The translations under genes were made by a program, and so were the position numbers. A stretch of 64,000 bases of DNA, taken from Streptomyces griseofuscus. Lineage in GTDB: Bacteria; Actinomycetota; Actinomycetes; Streptomycetales; Streptomycetaceae. The notes under the pieces were generated by a model, which was not told the origin of the DNA, ran no database searches, and worked only from the letters and a program-made list of their open reading frames with translations. The stretch covers positions 1,984,001 to 2,048,000 of the forward strand of contig NZ_CP051006.1 of NCBI RefSeq assembly GCF_014673495.1. Reading direction: 5' to 3'. Below, one piece after another: positions 33,684 through 43,419 of the stretch (position 1 is the first letter of the stretch; each line of letters opens with the position of its first letter).

Positions 33684-36600
33684 GTGAGCACTGACGCCAT
33701 CGCGGTCATCGGACTGTCCGTGCGGGCCCCCGACGCGGGCGACGCCGACGAGTTCTGGCGCAACCTCCTCGCGGGACGCAACAGCATCCACCGGCTCAGC
33801 GAAGAACAACTGCTGGCCGCGGGCGAGGACCCGGCCCTGATCAAGGACCCGCACTACATAGCCGCCCGGCCCCTGCTGGACGACGTGGGCGGCTTCGACC
33901 ACACCTACTTCGGCATCTCCCCGCGCGAGAGCGAACTGCGCAACCCGCAGCACCGGCTCTTCCTCGAACTGTGCTCGACCGCGCTCCAGCACGCCGGCTA
34001 CGAACCCTCCCGCTACGACGGGGAGATCGGCGTCTACGGCGGCTGCGCCAGCGACACCTACGTGGACGACCACATCCGCGCCGACCCCGAACTCCTCGCC
34101 CAGGTCGGCGACATGGTCGCCCTGGTCTCCAACAACATCGACTACCTGGCCACGTACACGTCCTACCGGCTCGGCCTCGACGGTCCCAGCCTGAATGTGC
34201 GCACCGCCTGCTCCACCTCCCTGGTCGCCACCCATCTGGCCTGCCAGGCGCTCCGGCTCGGCGACTGCGACATCGCGCTCGCGGGCGGCGTGGAGATCGA
34301 GACGCCGTACGGGCGCGGCTACCGCCATGTGGCCGGTGGCATCGACTCCGCCGACGGGTACTGCCGGCCGCTCGACTCCGAGGCGAGCGGCACGGTCTTC
34401 GGCAGCGGCGGCGGTGTGGTGGTCCTCAAGCGGCTCGCCGACGCGCTCGCCGACGGCGACCCGGTGCACGCCGTGATCAGGGGCTCCGCCGTCAACAACG
34501 ACGGTGCCGCGCGCCCCGGCTTCACCGCGCCCAGCTCCGAGGGGCAGAGCCGGGTCATCGCCGAGGCCCTCGCCGTCGCCGGGGTGGCCCCGGACACCGT
34601 GTCGTACGTCGAACTGCACGGCACCGGAACCCAGATGGGCGACCCCGTCGAGGTGCACGGGCTGCACCAGGCCATGCTGGCGGTGGCCGACGGCGAGCTG
34701 CGGACCGGAAGTTGCGCGATCGGCTCGGTCAAGTCGAACCTGGGCCATCTGGGTCCGGCCTCCGGCATCGTCGGCCTGATCAAGACGGTGCTGGCACTGC
34801 GCCACGAGAGCATCCCGCCCACGATCAACGTGCGTACGCCCAACCCGCAACTGCGCCTGGAGGAAACCCCGTTCAAGGTGGCCGACACGGTGCTGCCCTG
34901 GCCGCGCACGGCCGGGGCCCCGCGCCGCGCCGGCGTCAGCTCCTTCGGCTTCGGCGGCACCAACGCCCATGTGGTCCTGGAGGAGGCCCCGAGCCCCGCC
35001 CCGCAGCCCGAGCGCCCGGAGCGCACCGAACTGCTGGTGTGGAGCGGCACCGACCGGGAGGCGGAGGGCGCGGTGCGGGCCCGGCTGGCCACGTCGCTGG
35101 CCGCGCTGCCGGACGGGGCCGCGGCCGATGTGGCCCTCACCGCGCAGACGGGACGCCGGGCGCTGCCCGTGCGCGCCGCGCTGACCTTCACCCGCCCGGC
35201 CGAGGCCGCCCGGCTGCTCGGCGACCCGGACACGGCGCCCACCGCCCTGTCGGACGGCACGCCCCGGCGCCCGGTGTTCGCCCTCCCCGGGCAGGGCTCA
35301 CAGCATCCACGGGCCGCGGCGGGCCTCGCCGCCGAGCTGCCCGACTTCGACACCCGGGTGCGCGAGTGCCTGGGGATGTTCTCCGACGCCCTCGGCACCG
35401 ACCTGATCACGATGTGGCAGGAGGAGACCGACCCCGCGGCCGTGGCCCGTACGGTGCACGCCCAACCCCTGTTGTTCAGCGTCGAGTTCGCGCTCGCCCG
35501 GAGTCTCGGTGTGCTCGGTGTGGAGCCCGCCGCGCTCGTCGGGCACAGCGTGGGCGAGGTGGTGGCCGCCACGCTCGCCGGGGTGCTGCCGCTCGCGGAC
35601 GCGGTACGGTTCGTCGCCCGCCGGGCGGAGCTGATGCAGGGCATGCCGCCCGGCCGCATGCTCGCCGTGGCCGCCGGCGAGGACGTGGTGCGCGAGCTGC
35701 TCGTCCCCGGGGTCGCGGTGTCCGCCGTCAACGGCCCGGGACAGGTGGTGGTCGGCGGCCCGGCCGAGTCCGTCGCGGCCTTCCGGGAGATCCTCGCCGG
35801 GCGCGGGGTGCAGGGCAGGCTGCTGTCCACCTCGCACGCCTTCCACACCCCGATGATGGCGCCCGCGGTCGCGGAACTGACCGATCTGCTGGCGGGCTGC
35901 GCGCTGCGCGCCCCGGAGATCCCGGTGCTCTCCGCCGCCACCGGCCGCCCGCTCACGGACGCGCAGGCCACCTCGCCCCGGTTCTGGGCCGAACAGCTGG
36001 TGGAACCGGTGCTGTTCGGGCACGCCCTGGACACCCTCGCGGGCGAGGAACCGGCCCGGATCCTCGAAGTGGGCCCGGGACAGGCCCTGTCCAGCCTGAT
36101 CCGCCGCCACCCCGGACTGCGCGACGCCGGCCATCGCGCCGCCGGCTGCCTGCCCAGGCCCGCCGACGCGGCCGACGGCGACCGGACCGCGTTCCTGACG
36201 GCGCTGGCCCACGCGTGGTGCGACGGAGCCGATGTGGAGTGGGAGGCGCTGCCGCGCCCCAAGGACGCGCACCGGGTGGTGCTGCCCGGGTATCCGTACC
36301 GGCGGCGGGAGTTCTGGCTGCCGTACGCGGCGGGCGGGCGACCGGCGGCGGCACCCTCCGCGGCAGGGGACGCGCGGGATGTCGTACCGGAGCAGGCCCC
36401 GCGCGAGGCCGTACCGGAGGAACCGGCACGGGAGGCCCCGGCCCCCGGGCGTCCCGTCCTCGCGCTGCCCGGCTGGCGGCCCGACCGCCATGTACCGGCC
36501 GCCGCGCGCCGCACCCCCGGCAGCCGTGGGCACGCCCTGGTGCTCACCCCCGAAGAGCCGGACGCGGCACGGGAGTTGCTGACCGCCGTCCAACTGGCGG

Positions 36601-39080
36601 GCTACCGGGCCGTCCCGGTCGCCGAGGGCGATACGTACGAGGCCGCCGACTACCGGGGAACGCTACGGCGCGGACACCCCGAGGACGTCACCGCCTATCT
36701 GGACCACCTGGCCCAACACTCCGTGGACGTCAGCCTGTTGGTACACGGCCGCGCCTTCGCCGAGCCACTCCCGGACACGTCAGGCCCGGCGGGCGGGACG
36801 TCCCGGACGGCGTTGGACGCATCCCTGTGGTCCCTCGTCGAACTGTTCCAGGCGGCCGCCGGGCGCCGGGACCCGGACAACCGTCCGCTGCCCCTCGCGG
36901 TCCTCACCCGGTCCGCCGTGGACGTGACCGGCGCCGAGCCGCTGAGCCCGGCGCGCGCCGCCGCCTGCGCGCTGGCACGGTCGGCGGCGCTGGAGACGGG
37001 CGCCGGGCAGGTGCGGCTGATCGATGTCGGCCATGTGCCCGCGGCCGTGCTCGCCGCCGAACTCGCCGCCCCCGCCACGGCCGACGCGGCCGTGGCCCTG
37101 CGCGGGGCCCGCCGCTGGCTGCCGGACCGCACGGAGTACCCGGCCGACGGACCGGTCGGCACCCTGCTGGAGGAGCGCGGCGTCTACCTCGTCACCGGCG
37201 GGCTCGGCGCCCTCGGGCTCGCGGTGGCCCGGGCGCTGGCCCACACCGGGCTGCGTCCGCGCCTCGCCCTGCTGGGCCGCGGCGCCGACCGGCCCGAGCG
37301 GCGAGAGCGGATCGCCTCGACGGTCGCCGCGCTGGAGGCGGCCGGGGCCGAGGTCACGCTGCACGCGGCCGACGTCTGCGACGCGGCGGCCATGCGCGGC
37401 GTCTTCGCCGCGCTGCGCGCCCGGTACGGCGCCGTGCACGGTGTGCTGCACACCGCGGGCGTCGCGGGCGGCGGGCTGCTGCGCACCCGTTCCCGGGCGG
37501 ACATGGAGGCGGTCCTCGCCGCCAAGGTGACCGGCACCCTGGTGCTGCGCGAGCTGGTCGCCACCACACCCGGCGTCCGGTTCCTGACCCTGTTCTCCAG
37601 CCGGGCCGCCCTCAACGGCCTGCTGGGCAGCGCCGATTACGCCGCGGCGAACGCCTTCATGGACGCGGTCGCCATCGGCACCCCGCCCGGCGCCCCGGTC
37701 TCCGTGAGCGTCAACTGGCCCGCCTGGCACGGCATCGGCATGGCCGGCACCACCCCGGACCACCCGGCACCGGACGGCGGGACCCACTGGCGCACCGTCC
37801 TCGCGCCCGACGACTGGCTGGTGGCAGAACACCGCCTCCGGGGACGGGCGTTGCTGCCCGGCGCCGCGTACTTCGACCTCCTCGTACGAGCCGTGCGGGA
37901 GGCGGGCGGCGCCGACGGCCTCGACCCCGTCGTCATCGAGGACCTGATGCTGTCCGAGCCGCTCTTCGTCGCGGAGCCGACCGATCTCACCGTCACCCTT
38001 ACGGAGACCGCCGAGGGTGCCTGGCAGGCGACGGTCCTGGCCGCGACCGGCGGGGCAGCGCCGACCACCCACGCGCGGGCCCGGGTCCGTGTGGACCGCG
38101 CCCTGACCGCTGACCGGCCGGGCACCGACCCGGCCACGCTTGGCGCGGGCTGGCCGGCCGTCACCCCCGGGGCGCCCGAGGGCGCGACCACGGAGTTCGT
38201 GTTCGGGGAGCGGTTCGGCTGCGTCCGCGCCGCCCACCGGGAGACCGAGGTGACGGTGGGCCGCCTGGAACTGGCCGCCGAGCACCTCGCCGACCTCGAC
38301 ACCCACCCCGTCCACCCGGTCCTGCTCGACCGCTCCCTGGCCCTGAACCTGCCGGCCGGCGACTTCGTGCCGTTCACCTGCCGCAGGGCGGTCGTCTACG
38401 GCGAGCTGCCGGGGCGGCTCACGGCCCGTATGGTGCGCCGCCCGGAGCGGACCGGCCGCTCCACCGTGGACGCCGAGCTGTACGACGACCTGGGCCGGGC
38501 GGTGGTCGTGGTCAGCGGTTACACCAAGATCGCGCTCACCGGGGAGACACCCGCACCGGCCGTCCGGGGCGTGCCGTCCCCCGAGGAGCCGCCGATCGGA
38601 CTGACCTCGGGCATCACCCTGGACGAGGGCATCGACGCGCTGATGCGGCTGCTGACCGAGCACGTACCGGCGCAGGTGGCGGTGGTCCCCGCGGAGGAGT
38701 GGGCACCGGTCGCACCGGACGACCGGAGCGCCCCGGTCGAAGAGGCCCACGGAATCAGGGCGGCGGCGCCCGAAGCAGTGGTCGTACGACCGGAGTCGCC
38801 CGTCGAGGCGGAGCCCGCGCCGCTGCCCCCCGCGCCCGAGCCCGACGACGCCGTCTCCGCCGTCGTACGCCTGCTCGGCGAGACACTCGGCGCGGGTGAG
38901 ATCAAACCCGACGACGATTTCTTCGCCCTCGGCGGTGATTCGCTCACCGCGGTGCAGCTGGCGTCCCGGCTCCAGGACCGGTTCGGGGTGGCCGTGAGCG
39001 TCGCCGACCTCTTCGACGCCCCTACCCCGGCGGCGCTCGCCGAGGTCGTCGTGGCCCGGCGGCAGGAGGCGGGAGCATGA
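33684..39080 (+). CDS. Type I polyketide synthase, KS-AT-KR-DH-ACP
   Basis: A 1798-residue single-module PKS. KS residues are intact: TACSTS (Cys about 176), HGTGTQMGDP (about 312) and KSNLGH (about 350). AT has GHSVGE (about 619) and HAFH near 718, the malonyl-CoA type. KR has TGGLGALG near 1171 and the Ser/Tyr/Asn triad in FSSRAALNG and DYAAANAF. DH has HRLRGRALLPG near 1383 and HPVLLDRS near 1545. ACP Ser is in GGDSL near 1753. The KR lies before the DH, the reverse of the common modular order, and no thioesterase follows. It should extend the NRPS dipeptide by two carbons, leaving an alkene. GTG start after AAAGG; the longer frame overlaps the NRPS. Confidence 0.9.
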   Translation: MSTDAIAVIGLSVRAPDAGDADEFWRNLLAGRNSIHRLSEEQLLAAGEDPALIKDPHYIAARPLLDDVGGFDHTYFGISPRESELRNPQHRLFLELCSTALQHAGYEPSRYDGEIGVYGGCASDTYVDDHIRADPELLAQVGDMVALVSNNIDYLATYTSYRLGLDGPSLNVRTACSTSLVATHLACQALRLGDCDIALAGGVEIETPYGRGYRHVAGGIDSADGYCRPLDSEASGTVFGSGGGVVVLKRLADALADGDPVHAVIRGSAVNNDGAARPGFTAPSSEGQSRVIAEALAVAGVAPDTVSYVELHGTGTQMGDPVEVHGLHQAMLAVADGELRTGSCAIGSVKSNLGHLGPASGIVGLIKTVLALRHESIPPTINVRTPNPQLRLEETPFKVADTVLPWPRTAGAPRRAGVSSFGFGGTNAHVVLEEAPSPAPQPERPERTELLVWSGTDREAEGAVRARLATSLAALPDGAAADVALTAQTGRRALPVRAALTFTRPAEAARLLGDPDTAPTALSDGTPRRPVFALPGQGSQHPRAAAGLAAELPDFDTRVRECLGMFSDALGTDLITMWQEETDPAAVARTVHAQPLLFSVEFALARSLGVLGVEPAALVGHSVGEVVAATLAGVLPLADAVRFVARRAELMQGMPPGRMLAVAAGEDVVRELLVPGVAVSAVNGPGQVVVGGPAESVAAFREILAGRGVQGRLLSTSHAFHTPMMAPAVAELTDLLAGCALRAPEIPVLSAATGRPLTDAQATSPRFWAEQLVEPVLFGHALDTLAGEEPARILEVGPGQALSSLIRRHPGLRDAGHRAAGCLPRPADAADGDRTAFLTALAHAWCDGADVEWEALPRPKDAHRVVLPGYPYRRREFWLPYAAGGRPAAAPSAAGDARDVVPEQAPREAVPEEPAREAPAPGRPVLALPGWRPDRHVPAAARRTPGSRGHALVLTPEEPDAARELLTAVQLAGYRAVPVAEGDTYEAADYRGTLRRGHPEDVTAYLDHLAQHSVDVSLLVHGRAFAEPLPDTSGPAGGTSRTALDASLWSLVELFQAAAGRRDPDNRPLPLAVLTRSAVDVTGAEPLSPARAAACALARSAALETGAGQVRLIDVGHVPAAVLAAELAAPATADAAVALRGARRWLPDRTEYPADGPVGTLLEERGVYLVTGGLGALGLAVARALAHTGLRPRLALLGRGADRPERRERIASTVAALEAAGAEVTLHAADVCDAAAMRGVFAALRARYGAVHGVLHTAGVAGGGLLRTRSRADMEAVLAAKVTGTLVLRELVATTPGVRFLTLFSSRAALNGLLGSADYAAANAFMDAVAIGTPPGAPVSVSVNWPAWHGIGMAGTTPDHPAPDGGTHWRTVLAPDDWLVAEHRLRGRALLPGAAYFDLLVRAVREAGGADGLDPVVIEDLMLSEPLFVAEPTDLTVTLTETAEGAWQATVLAATGGAAPTTHARARVRVDRALTADRPGTDPATLGAGWPAVTPGAPEGATTEFVFGERFGCVRAAHRETEVTVGRLELAAEHLADLDTHPVHPVLLDRSLALNLPAGDFVPFTCRRAVVYGELPGRLTARMVRRPERTGRSTVDAELYDDLGRAVVVVSGYTKIALTGETPAPAVRGVPSPEEPPIGLTSGITLDEGIDALMRLLTEHVPAQVAVVPAEEWAPVAPDDRSAPVEEAHGIRAAAPEAVVVRPESPVEAEPAPLPPAPEPDDAVSAVVRLLGETLGAGEIKPDDDFFALGGDSLTAVQLASRLQDRFGVAVSVADLFDAPTPAALAEVVVARRQEAGA

Positions 39081-40546
39081 GCACAAGCACGAACACGATG
39101 ACGGTGTACGACGAGCGCGCGCGGGCCCTGGGCGCCGGTTCGGCCTGGCGGGCCTCGCTCGGGCAGGAGCGGCACTGGGCGTACCAGGCGCGGCTCCCGG
39201 AGTCGGCGGCGTTCAACGTGCCGATCGCGGTGCTGCTGCGCGGCCCGGTGGACCTGGACACGCTGGAGCGGGCGCTGCGGGCGGTGGTGACCCGGCACGA
39301 GTCGCTGCGGGCGTCCTTCGAAGAGTCGGCGGGACGGCTCAGCGCACTGCTGCACGACCCCGGTGACATCCCCGTGCTCCGCCACGATCTGCGCCCGCTG
39401 CCCGAGGCCGAACGGCTGCGGCGGCTGCGGGAGATCGGGACGGCGGAGGCCGCGCGCCCCTTCGAGTTGCGGGCCGAGCCCACCACCCGGGCCCATCTGG
39501 TGCGCCTGGCGGCGGAGGAGACGGTGGTGGTCGTCAACTTCCATCACATCGCCTTCGACGGCTGGTCTTCCCCCGTCTTCTTCGAGGACCTGGCGGACCG
39601 CTACGACGCGCTGTCGTCGGGGTCGTCCGGGCGCCCGGCGCCCGCGCACCGGTACGTGGACTTCGCGGTGTGGCAGCGCCGCCGGATCGCCCGGGGCCTG
39701 CACGATGCCCAACTCGACTACTGGCGCGAGCTGTTGGCCGACCCGGCCCCGCCCCTGCCCTGGCCGCAGGACGGCCGGGACCCCGAATCCCCCTGGTGGG
39801 CCGGGGACATGGCGTGGCTGGGGCTGCCGCAGAGCCTGGTCCAGGACGCTCAGCAGGCGGCACGGGCGTGCGGTACGTCGTTCTTCGTCCTGGGGCTCGC
39901 CGTCTATCAGTTGGCGCTGCGGCGGCTGACCGGATGCGACCGGCTCGCCGTCGGCACGCCCTTCGCGGGCCGCACCGATCCGCGCTGGGCGGAGGTGGTC
40001 GGCTTCTTCGTGAACACGCTGGTGATGCCGTACACGTTCCGGCCCGAGGTGCCGGTGGGCCGGCTGGTGGAGGACACGCACCGCCTGGTCATGGCGGCCC
40101 ACGAGAACCAGGACCTCCCCTACGGTGTGCTGCTCGACCAGTTGGCGCCGCCGGTGGAGCCGGAGCGCACGCCCTGCTTCCAGACCATGTTCATTCTCCA
40201 GAACACCCCGTCCCCCACCCGGAGTTTCGGGTCCGGGACGCTCGCCACGAACAAGCTGGTGACCGGTTCGGCACGCTACGACGTCACGTTCTCGCTGGGC
40301 CGGCGGCACGGCGAGCTGGCCCTGGAGCTGGAGAACAGGCCACGGCTCGTCGGACAGGAGACGGCGATCGAGCTGGCGCGTGCGTTCTTCGGCCTGCTGG
40401 CGGCCGCGACGGCGGATCTCACCACGCCGGTCGGCGCGCTGGAGCCCGCGCCGGTGCCGCTGTCGGTGCGGCGCCGGGGCGAGCTGGAGCCGGGCGTGGA
40501 CGGGCTGTTCCGCGGCATGATCGGGGACTGGAGAGCGCCGGTATGA
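39077..40546 (+). CDS. Free-standing NRPS condensation domain
   Basis: A 489-residue stand-alone C domain. The catalytic motif is intact as FHHIAFDGWS near residue 160; ASLGQERHWAYQAR (C1-like), RHESLRASF and VGFFVNTLVM are further family motifs. It overlaps the PKS stop (ATGA). With no thioesterase in either synthetase, this domain is the best candidate for releasing the chain by condensation with a free amine or alcohol, possibly an arginine-derived or phosphonate amine. That role is inferred. Confidence 0.85.
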   Translation: MSTSTNTMTVYDERARALGAGSAWRASLGQERHWAYQARLPESAAFNVPIAVLLRGPVDLDTLERALRAVVTRHESLRASFEESAGRLSALLHDPGDIPVLRHDLRPLPEAERLRRLREIGTAEAARPFELRAEPTTRAHLVRLAAEETVVVVNFHHIAFDGWSSPVFFEDLADRYDALSSGSSGRPAPAHRYVDFAVWQRRRIARGLHDAQLDYWRELLADPAPPLPWPQDGRDPESPWWAGDMAWLGLPQSLVQDAQQAARACGTSFFVLGLAVYQLALRRLTGCDRLAVGTPFAGRTDPRWAEVVGFFVNTLVMPYTFRPEVPVGRLVEDTHRLVMAAHENQDLPYGVLLDQLAPPVEPERTPCFQTMFILQNTPSPTRSFGSGTLATNKLVTGSARYDVTFSLGRRHGELALELENRPRLVGQETAIELARAFFGLLAAATADLTTPVGALEPAPVPLSVRRRGELEPGVDGLFRGMIGDWRAPV

Positions 40547-41301
40547 CCGCGCGGTTCGCGGGGCGGGTCACCCTCGTCACCGGGGGCGGCTCGGGGATCG
40601 GCCGGGCCACGGCGGTGGAGTTCGCCCGCCGGGGAGCGGCGGTCGTGGTGGCCGGTCGTACCGCCGAGAGCCTGAAGCGTACGGTGGCGGCGATCCGGGC
40701 GGAGGGCGGCGAGGCGACGGCCGTGCCCTGCGATGTGCGCTCCGAGGACGAGGTGCGCGCTCTGGTCGGCGCCACCGTGGCCGCGTACGGCGCGCTGGAC
40801 ATCGCCTTCAACAACGCGGGCGTCTCCCTGGTCGGCTCGCTCACCGAGTTCTCCGTCGCCGAGTGGGACGAGGTGATCTCGACCAATCTCACCGGCACGT
40901 TCCTGCTGATGAAGCACGAGATCATCCAGATGCGGCGGGCCGGTGGGGGCGTCATCGTCAACAACGCGTCGAACGCCGCCCATATGACGGTCCCGCCGCT
41001 CGCCGCCTACTCCGCGTCCAAGGCCGCCGTCCTGTCCCTCACCCGGGCCGCGGCACGGGAGTTCCTCCCCGAGGGCGTCCGGATCAACGCGATCTCGCCC
41101 GGCCCGGTGGACACCCCCATGTGGGCGACCCGGCCGGGCGAGACCCTGGAGGACCGGCACCGGCGGATGGCGGCGGAGAGTCCGGCCGGGGTGGTGGGTT
41201 CCGCCGAGCAGATCGCACGGACCGTGCTGTGGCTGGCCTCGCCGGAGGCGGGGTATGTGGCGGGGCACGATCTGGTGGTGGACGGGGCGATGAGCAGCTG
41301 A
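40543..41301 (+). CDS. Short-chain dehydrogenase/reductase
   Basis: A 252-residue classical SDR. The cofactor motif is TGGGSGIGRA near residue 13, NNAGVS near 90, the catalytic YSASK near 155 and SPGPVDTP near 185. NAGRTAES-type positions suggest NADP(H). The ATG overlaps the condensation gene, and it ends the long plus-strand operon. It probably reduces a ketone or oxidises an alcohol on the released product. Its last codons (ATG AGC AGC TGA) form the first copy of a 23-base tandem repeat. Confidence 0.9.
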   Translation: MTARFAGRVTLVTGGGSGIGRATAVEFARRGAAVVVAGRTAESLKRTVAAIRAEGGEATAVPCDVRSEDEVRALVGATVAAYGALDIAFNNAGVSLVGSLTEFSVAEWDEVISTNLTGTFLLMKHEIIQMRRAGGGVIVNNASNAAHMTVPPLAAYSASKAAVLSLTRAAAREFLPEGVRINAISPGPVDTPMWATRPGETLEDRHRRMAAESPAGVVGSAEQIARTVLWLASPEAGYVAGHDLVVDGAMSS

Positions 41302-41381
41302 TCGTTTGGATGATGAGCGGATGATAATTGGGGTGATGAGCGGCTGATCCGCTGGATGATGAACGGCTGATCTTGTGAACG
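41290..41381 (+). repeat. 23-base tandem repeat, four copies, at the end of the biosynthetic cluster
   Basis: Four imperfect copies start at 41290, 41313, 41336 and 41359, an exact 23-base period. Each begins ATGAGC(A/G)GCTGATC or a close variant (ATGAACGGCTGATC in the last). Copy one contains the stop codon of the SDR gene, so the array looks like replication slippage of the gene end. The rest of the 180-base gap before the phosphatase gene holds nothing else I can identify. Confidence 0.85.
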
Positions 41382-41479
41382 GGGCCGCCCGGCGTGCTGG
41401 GGGCCGTCCGGCGCAATCCGTACTGCGGGCCGTGGTCCCCCGTGGCACGGTGCTGCCAGACGAGCGGGAAGGCGCGGGG

Positions 41480-42079
41480 ATGGGTGACCTCTTTCTCGTC
41501 CGGCATGGTGAGACCGAGTGGTCGCGGTCCGGACGGCACACCGGCTGGACCGACGTACCGCTGACCGAACACGGCCGCCAGGAGGCGCGCCGGCTGGCGC
41601 CGCTGATCCGCTCGCACCACATCGGCGCCGCCTTCGTCAGCCCCCTGCGCCGGGCCCGGGAGACCGCCGAGCTGATCGGCGTCCCCGACGCCCGGGTCGA
41701 CGCCGACCTGCGCGAATGGGACTACGGCGGCTACGAGGGCGTCACCACGCCGGAGATCCAGCGCACCCGCCCCGACTGGTTCCTGTTCACCGACGGCGTC
41801 GCGCCGGGCCCGCCCGAGCATCCCGGCGAGAGCCCGGAACAGGTCGGCGAGCGCGCCGATCGCATGCTGGCCAAGGTCGACGCCGCCCTGTGCGACACCG
41901 AGGGCGTCGTGCTCCTCGTCGCCCACGGCCACTTCCTGCGCGTCCTGACCGCCCGCCACCTCGGCCTGCCCGCCGGGCACGGCGCCCTGTTCCAACTGGC
42001 CACGGGCACGTTGTGCCGCCTCGGCACGGAGCACGGGCGACCGGTGGTGGCGGGGTGGAACATCCGGCCGCCGGGTTGA
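41480..42079 (+). CDS. Histidine phosphatase (phosphoglycerate-mutase-like)
   Basis: A 199-residue member of the histidine phosphatase family. The phosphohistidine motif is FLVRHGETEWS at the start; SPLRRARETAEL and the second histidine in VLLVAHGHFLRVL complete the site. It removes phosphate from small phosphometabolites; the actual substrate is unknown. It follows the tandem repeat and appears to lie outside the biosynthetic cluster. Confidence 0.85.
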   Translation: MGDLFLVRHGETEWSRSGRHTGWTDVPLTEHGRQEARRLAPLIRSHHIGAAFVSPLRRARETAELIGVPDARVDADLREWDYGGYEGVTTPEIQRTRPDWFLFTDGVAPGPPEHPGESPEQVGERADRMLAKVDAALCDTEGVVLLVAHGHFLRVLTARHLGLPAGHGALFQLATGTLCRLGTEHGRPVVAGWNIRPPG

Positions 42080-42213
42080 ACGCGGCCGGCGCGGGGTGCC
42101 CTCCTCCGAGCCGACCGTCCTCGCGGCCCCCGTTGTCAGACCCTCGTCCTACGCTTCCCTTCGAGTCGCCGAACCGGCGGCCGTACCCGGCGACACCCCG
42201 AGGGGAGCGCACC

Positions 42214-42864
42214 GTGAGCCGAGAGCCGACCGCCGCCCAGCGGCGGGTGATCGAGGCGGCCGACCCGGTCACCGGCCGGTTGCGCGGTACGCAGGCGCAG
42301 CTCACGGCGCTGGTCCGGCGGGGCCTCGCCTTCCGGCACCCGCGCCCGCCGCACGACCACTTCCTGACCCCGGCGGGCCATCGAATACGCGAGGGCTCAC
42401 CCGGGACACCGGAGCGGCAGGAACAGCAGGAGCAACCCCGGCGACCGGCGCCCTCCACCGGTGTCTTCGCGGCTCGCGTCGGCGGGGCGCGGGAGGCGGA
42501 GCCGCCCTCGGAGGCCGGGCGGCTGCGGGAGGTGCTCGGTGCGTGGCAGGGCCTGCTGGAGCTGCGCCGGATGACCAACCCGGACGGCTCGACGGACCGC
42601 CCGTGCGGCTGGGAACGCGGTCATCTGGTGCGGGCCGCCGCCCTCGCCCTGGAGGCGGCCGGACACCGGCCGGAGACGGCGTCCACCCCCGGCTACCGGG
42701 TGCGTACGACCCCGCAGCCGGAGGCGGTCGCCGTGTACGCGCCGGACGCGACGGCCCTGTCGGCCTGCGCGGACACGCTGGAGCGGGCGGGGTGGCAGCC
42801 GGGCGAGTACACCGAGCCGCGGACCCGCGCGCGGTACCTGCTGGCGTCCCCGCGCCGCACCTGA
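42214..42864 (+). CDS. Hypothetical actinobacterial protein
   Basis: A 216-residue protein I do not recognise. The N-terminal part (AAQRRVIEAADPVTGRLRG, then LVRRGLAFRHPRPPHDHFLT) resembles a small winged-helix or zinc-free DNA-binding segment. The C-terminal half (GYRVRTTPQPEAVAVYAPD, then CADTLERAGWQPGEY) looks like a compact alpha/beta domain. Pro/Glu-rich linker sequence separates them. The GTG start follows a good AGGGGAG ribosome site, supporting a real gene. Confidence 0.65.
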   Translation: MSREPTAAQRRVIEAADPVTGRLRGTQAQLTALVRRGLAFRHPRPPHDHFLTPAGHRIREGSPGTPERQEQQEQPRRPAPSTGVFAARVGGAREAEPPSEAGRLREVLGAWQGLLELRRMTNPDGSTDRPCGWERGHLVRAAALALEAAGHRPETASTPGYRVRTTPQPEAVAVYAPDATALSACADTLERAGWQPGEYTEPRTRARYLLASPRRT

Positions 42865-42961
42865 CCCGGGGACGCCGCTTTCGCCGCGCGTGGAAGGATC
42901 ACCGGGTGGGCGGCGCCGCCGTACCGGAGCAGCCGCCGCACCGGAGCAAGAGGGGAAAGCC

Positions 42962-43384
42962 GTGAGCGAACCGTTCTCCGTCCGCGTCACCGTCCGCGGG
43001 TACGAGACCGATGTGCAGGGCCATCTGAATCAGGCCGTGTACCTCCAGTACGCCGAGCACGCCCGCTGGTCGCTGCTCCAGGCCGCCGGCATCGGCCAGA
43101 CCGCTCTGGTGCGCACCGGTGTCGGCCCGGTGGTCCTGGAGACGACGATCCGCTATCGGCGGGAACTCCTCGCCGGTGACGAGGTGGATGTGACCTGCGT
43201 CTTCGAGTGGACCTCCGGCAAGACCTTCACGATGCGCCAGGAGATGCGCAAGGCCGACGGCACCCTGGCCGCCGAGGTCACCGGCGTCGGCGGCCTGCTG
43301 GACCTGAAGGAACGCAGGCTGGTCGCCGACCCGGCCGAGGTCTTCCGGGAACTCGCCTCCGACCCGGCCCTGTTCGGCCTGTAG
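42962..43384 (+). CDS. Acyl-CoA thioesterase, 4HBT hot-dog family
   Basis: A 140-residue hot-dog fold protein. Near the start, YETDVQGHLNQAVYLQYAEHAR is the classic 4-hydroxybenzoyl-CoA thioesterase signature with the catalytic Asp in the D-x-x-G-H-x-N context. The GTG start has an AGAGGGGAA site. It hydrolyses acyl thioesters; its specific substrate is unknown. It faces the NmrA-like gene across 35 bases. Confidence 0.85.
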   Translation: MSEPFSVRVTVRGYETDVQGHLNQAVYLQYAEHARWSLLQAAGIGQTALVRTGVGPVVLETTIRYRRELLAGDEVDVTCVFEWTSGKTFTMRQEMRKADGTLAAEVTGVGGLLDLKERRLVADPAEVFRELASDPALFGL

Positions 43385-43419
43385 CCACGCGGGGGCGGGG
43401 CGGGGGCAAGGCATCTCGG

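Noticed and set aside
28921-39086. Long minus-strand frames of several hundred residues inside the NRPS and PKS genes
   Set aside because: They are antisense shadows of high-G+C coding sequence, with Arg/Gly/His-rich products, no motifs and no ribosome sites.
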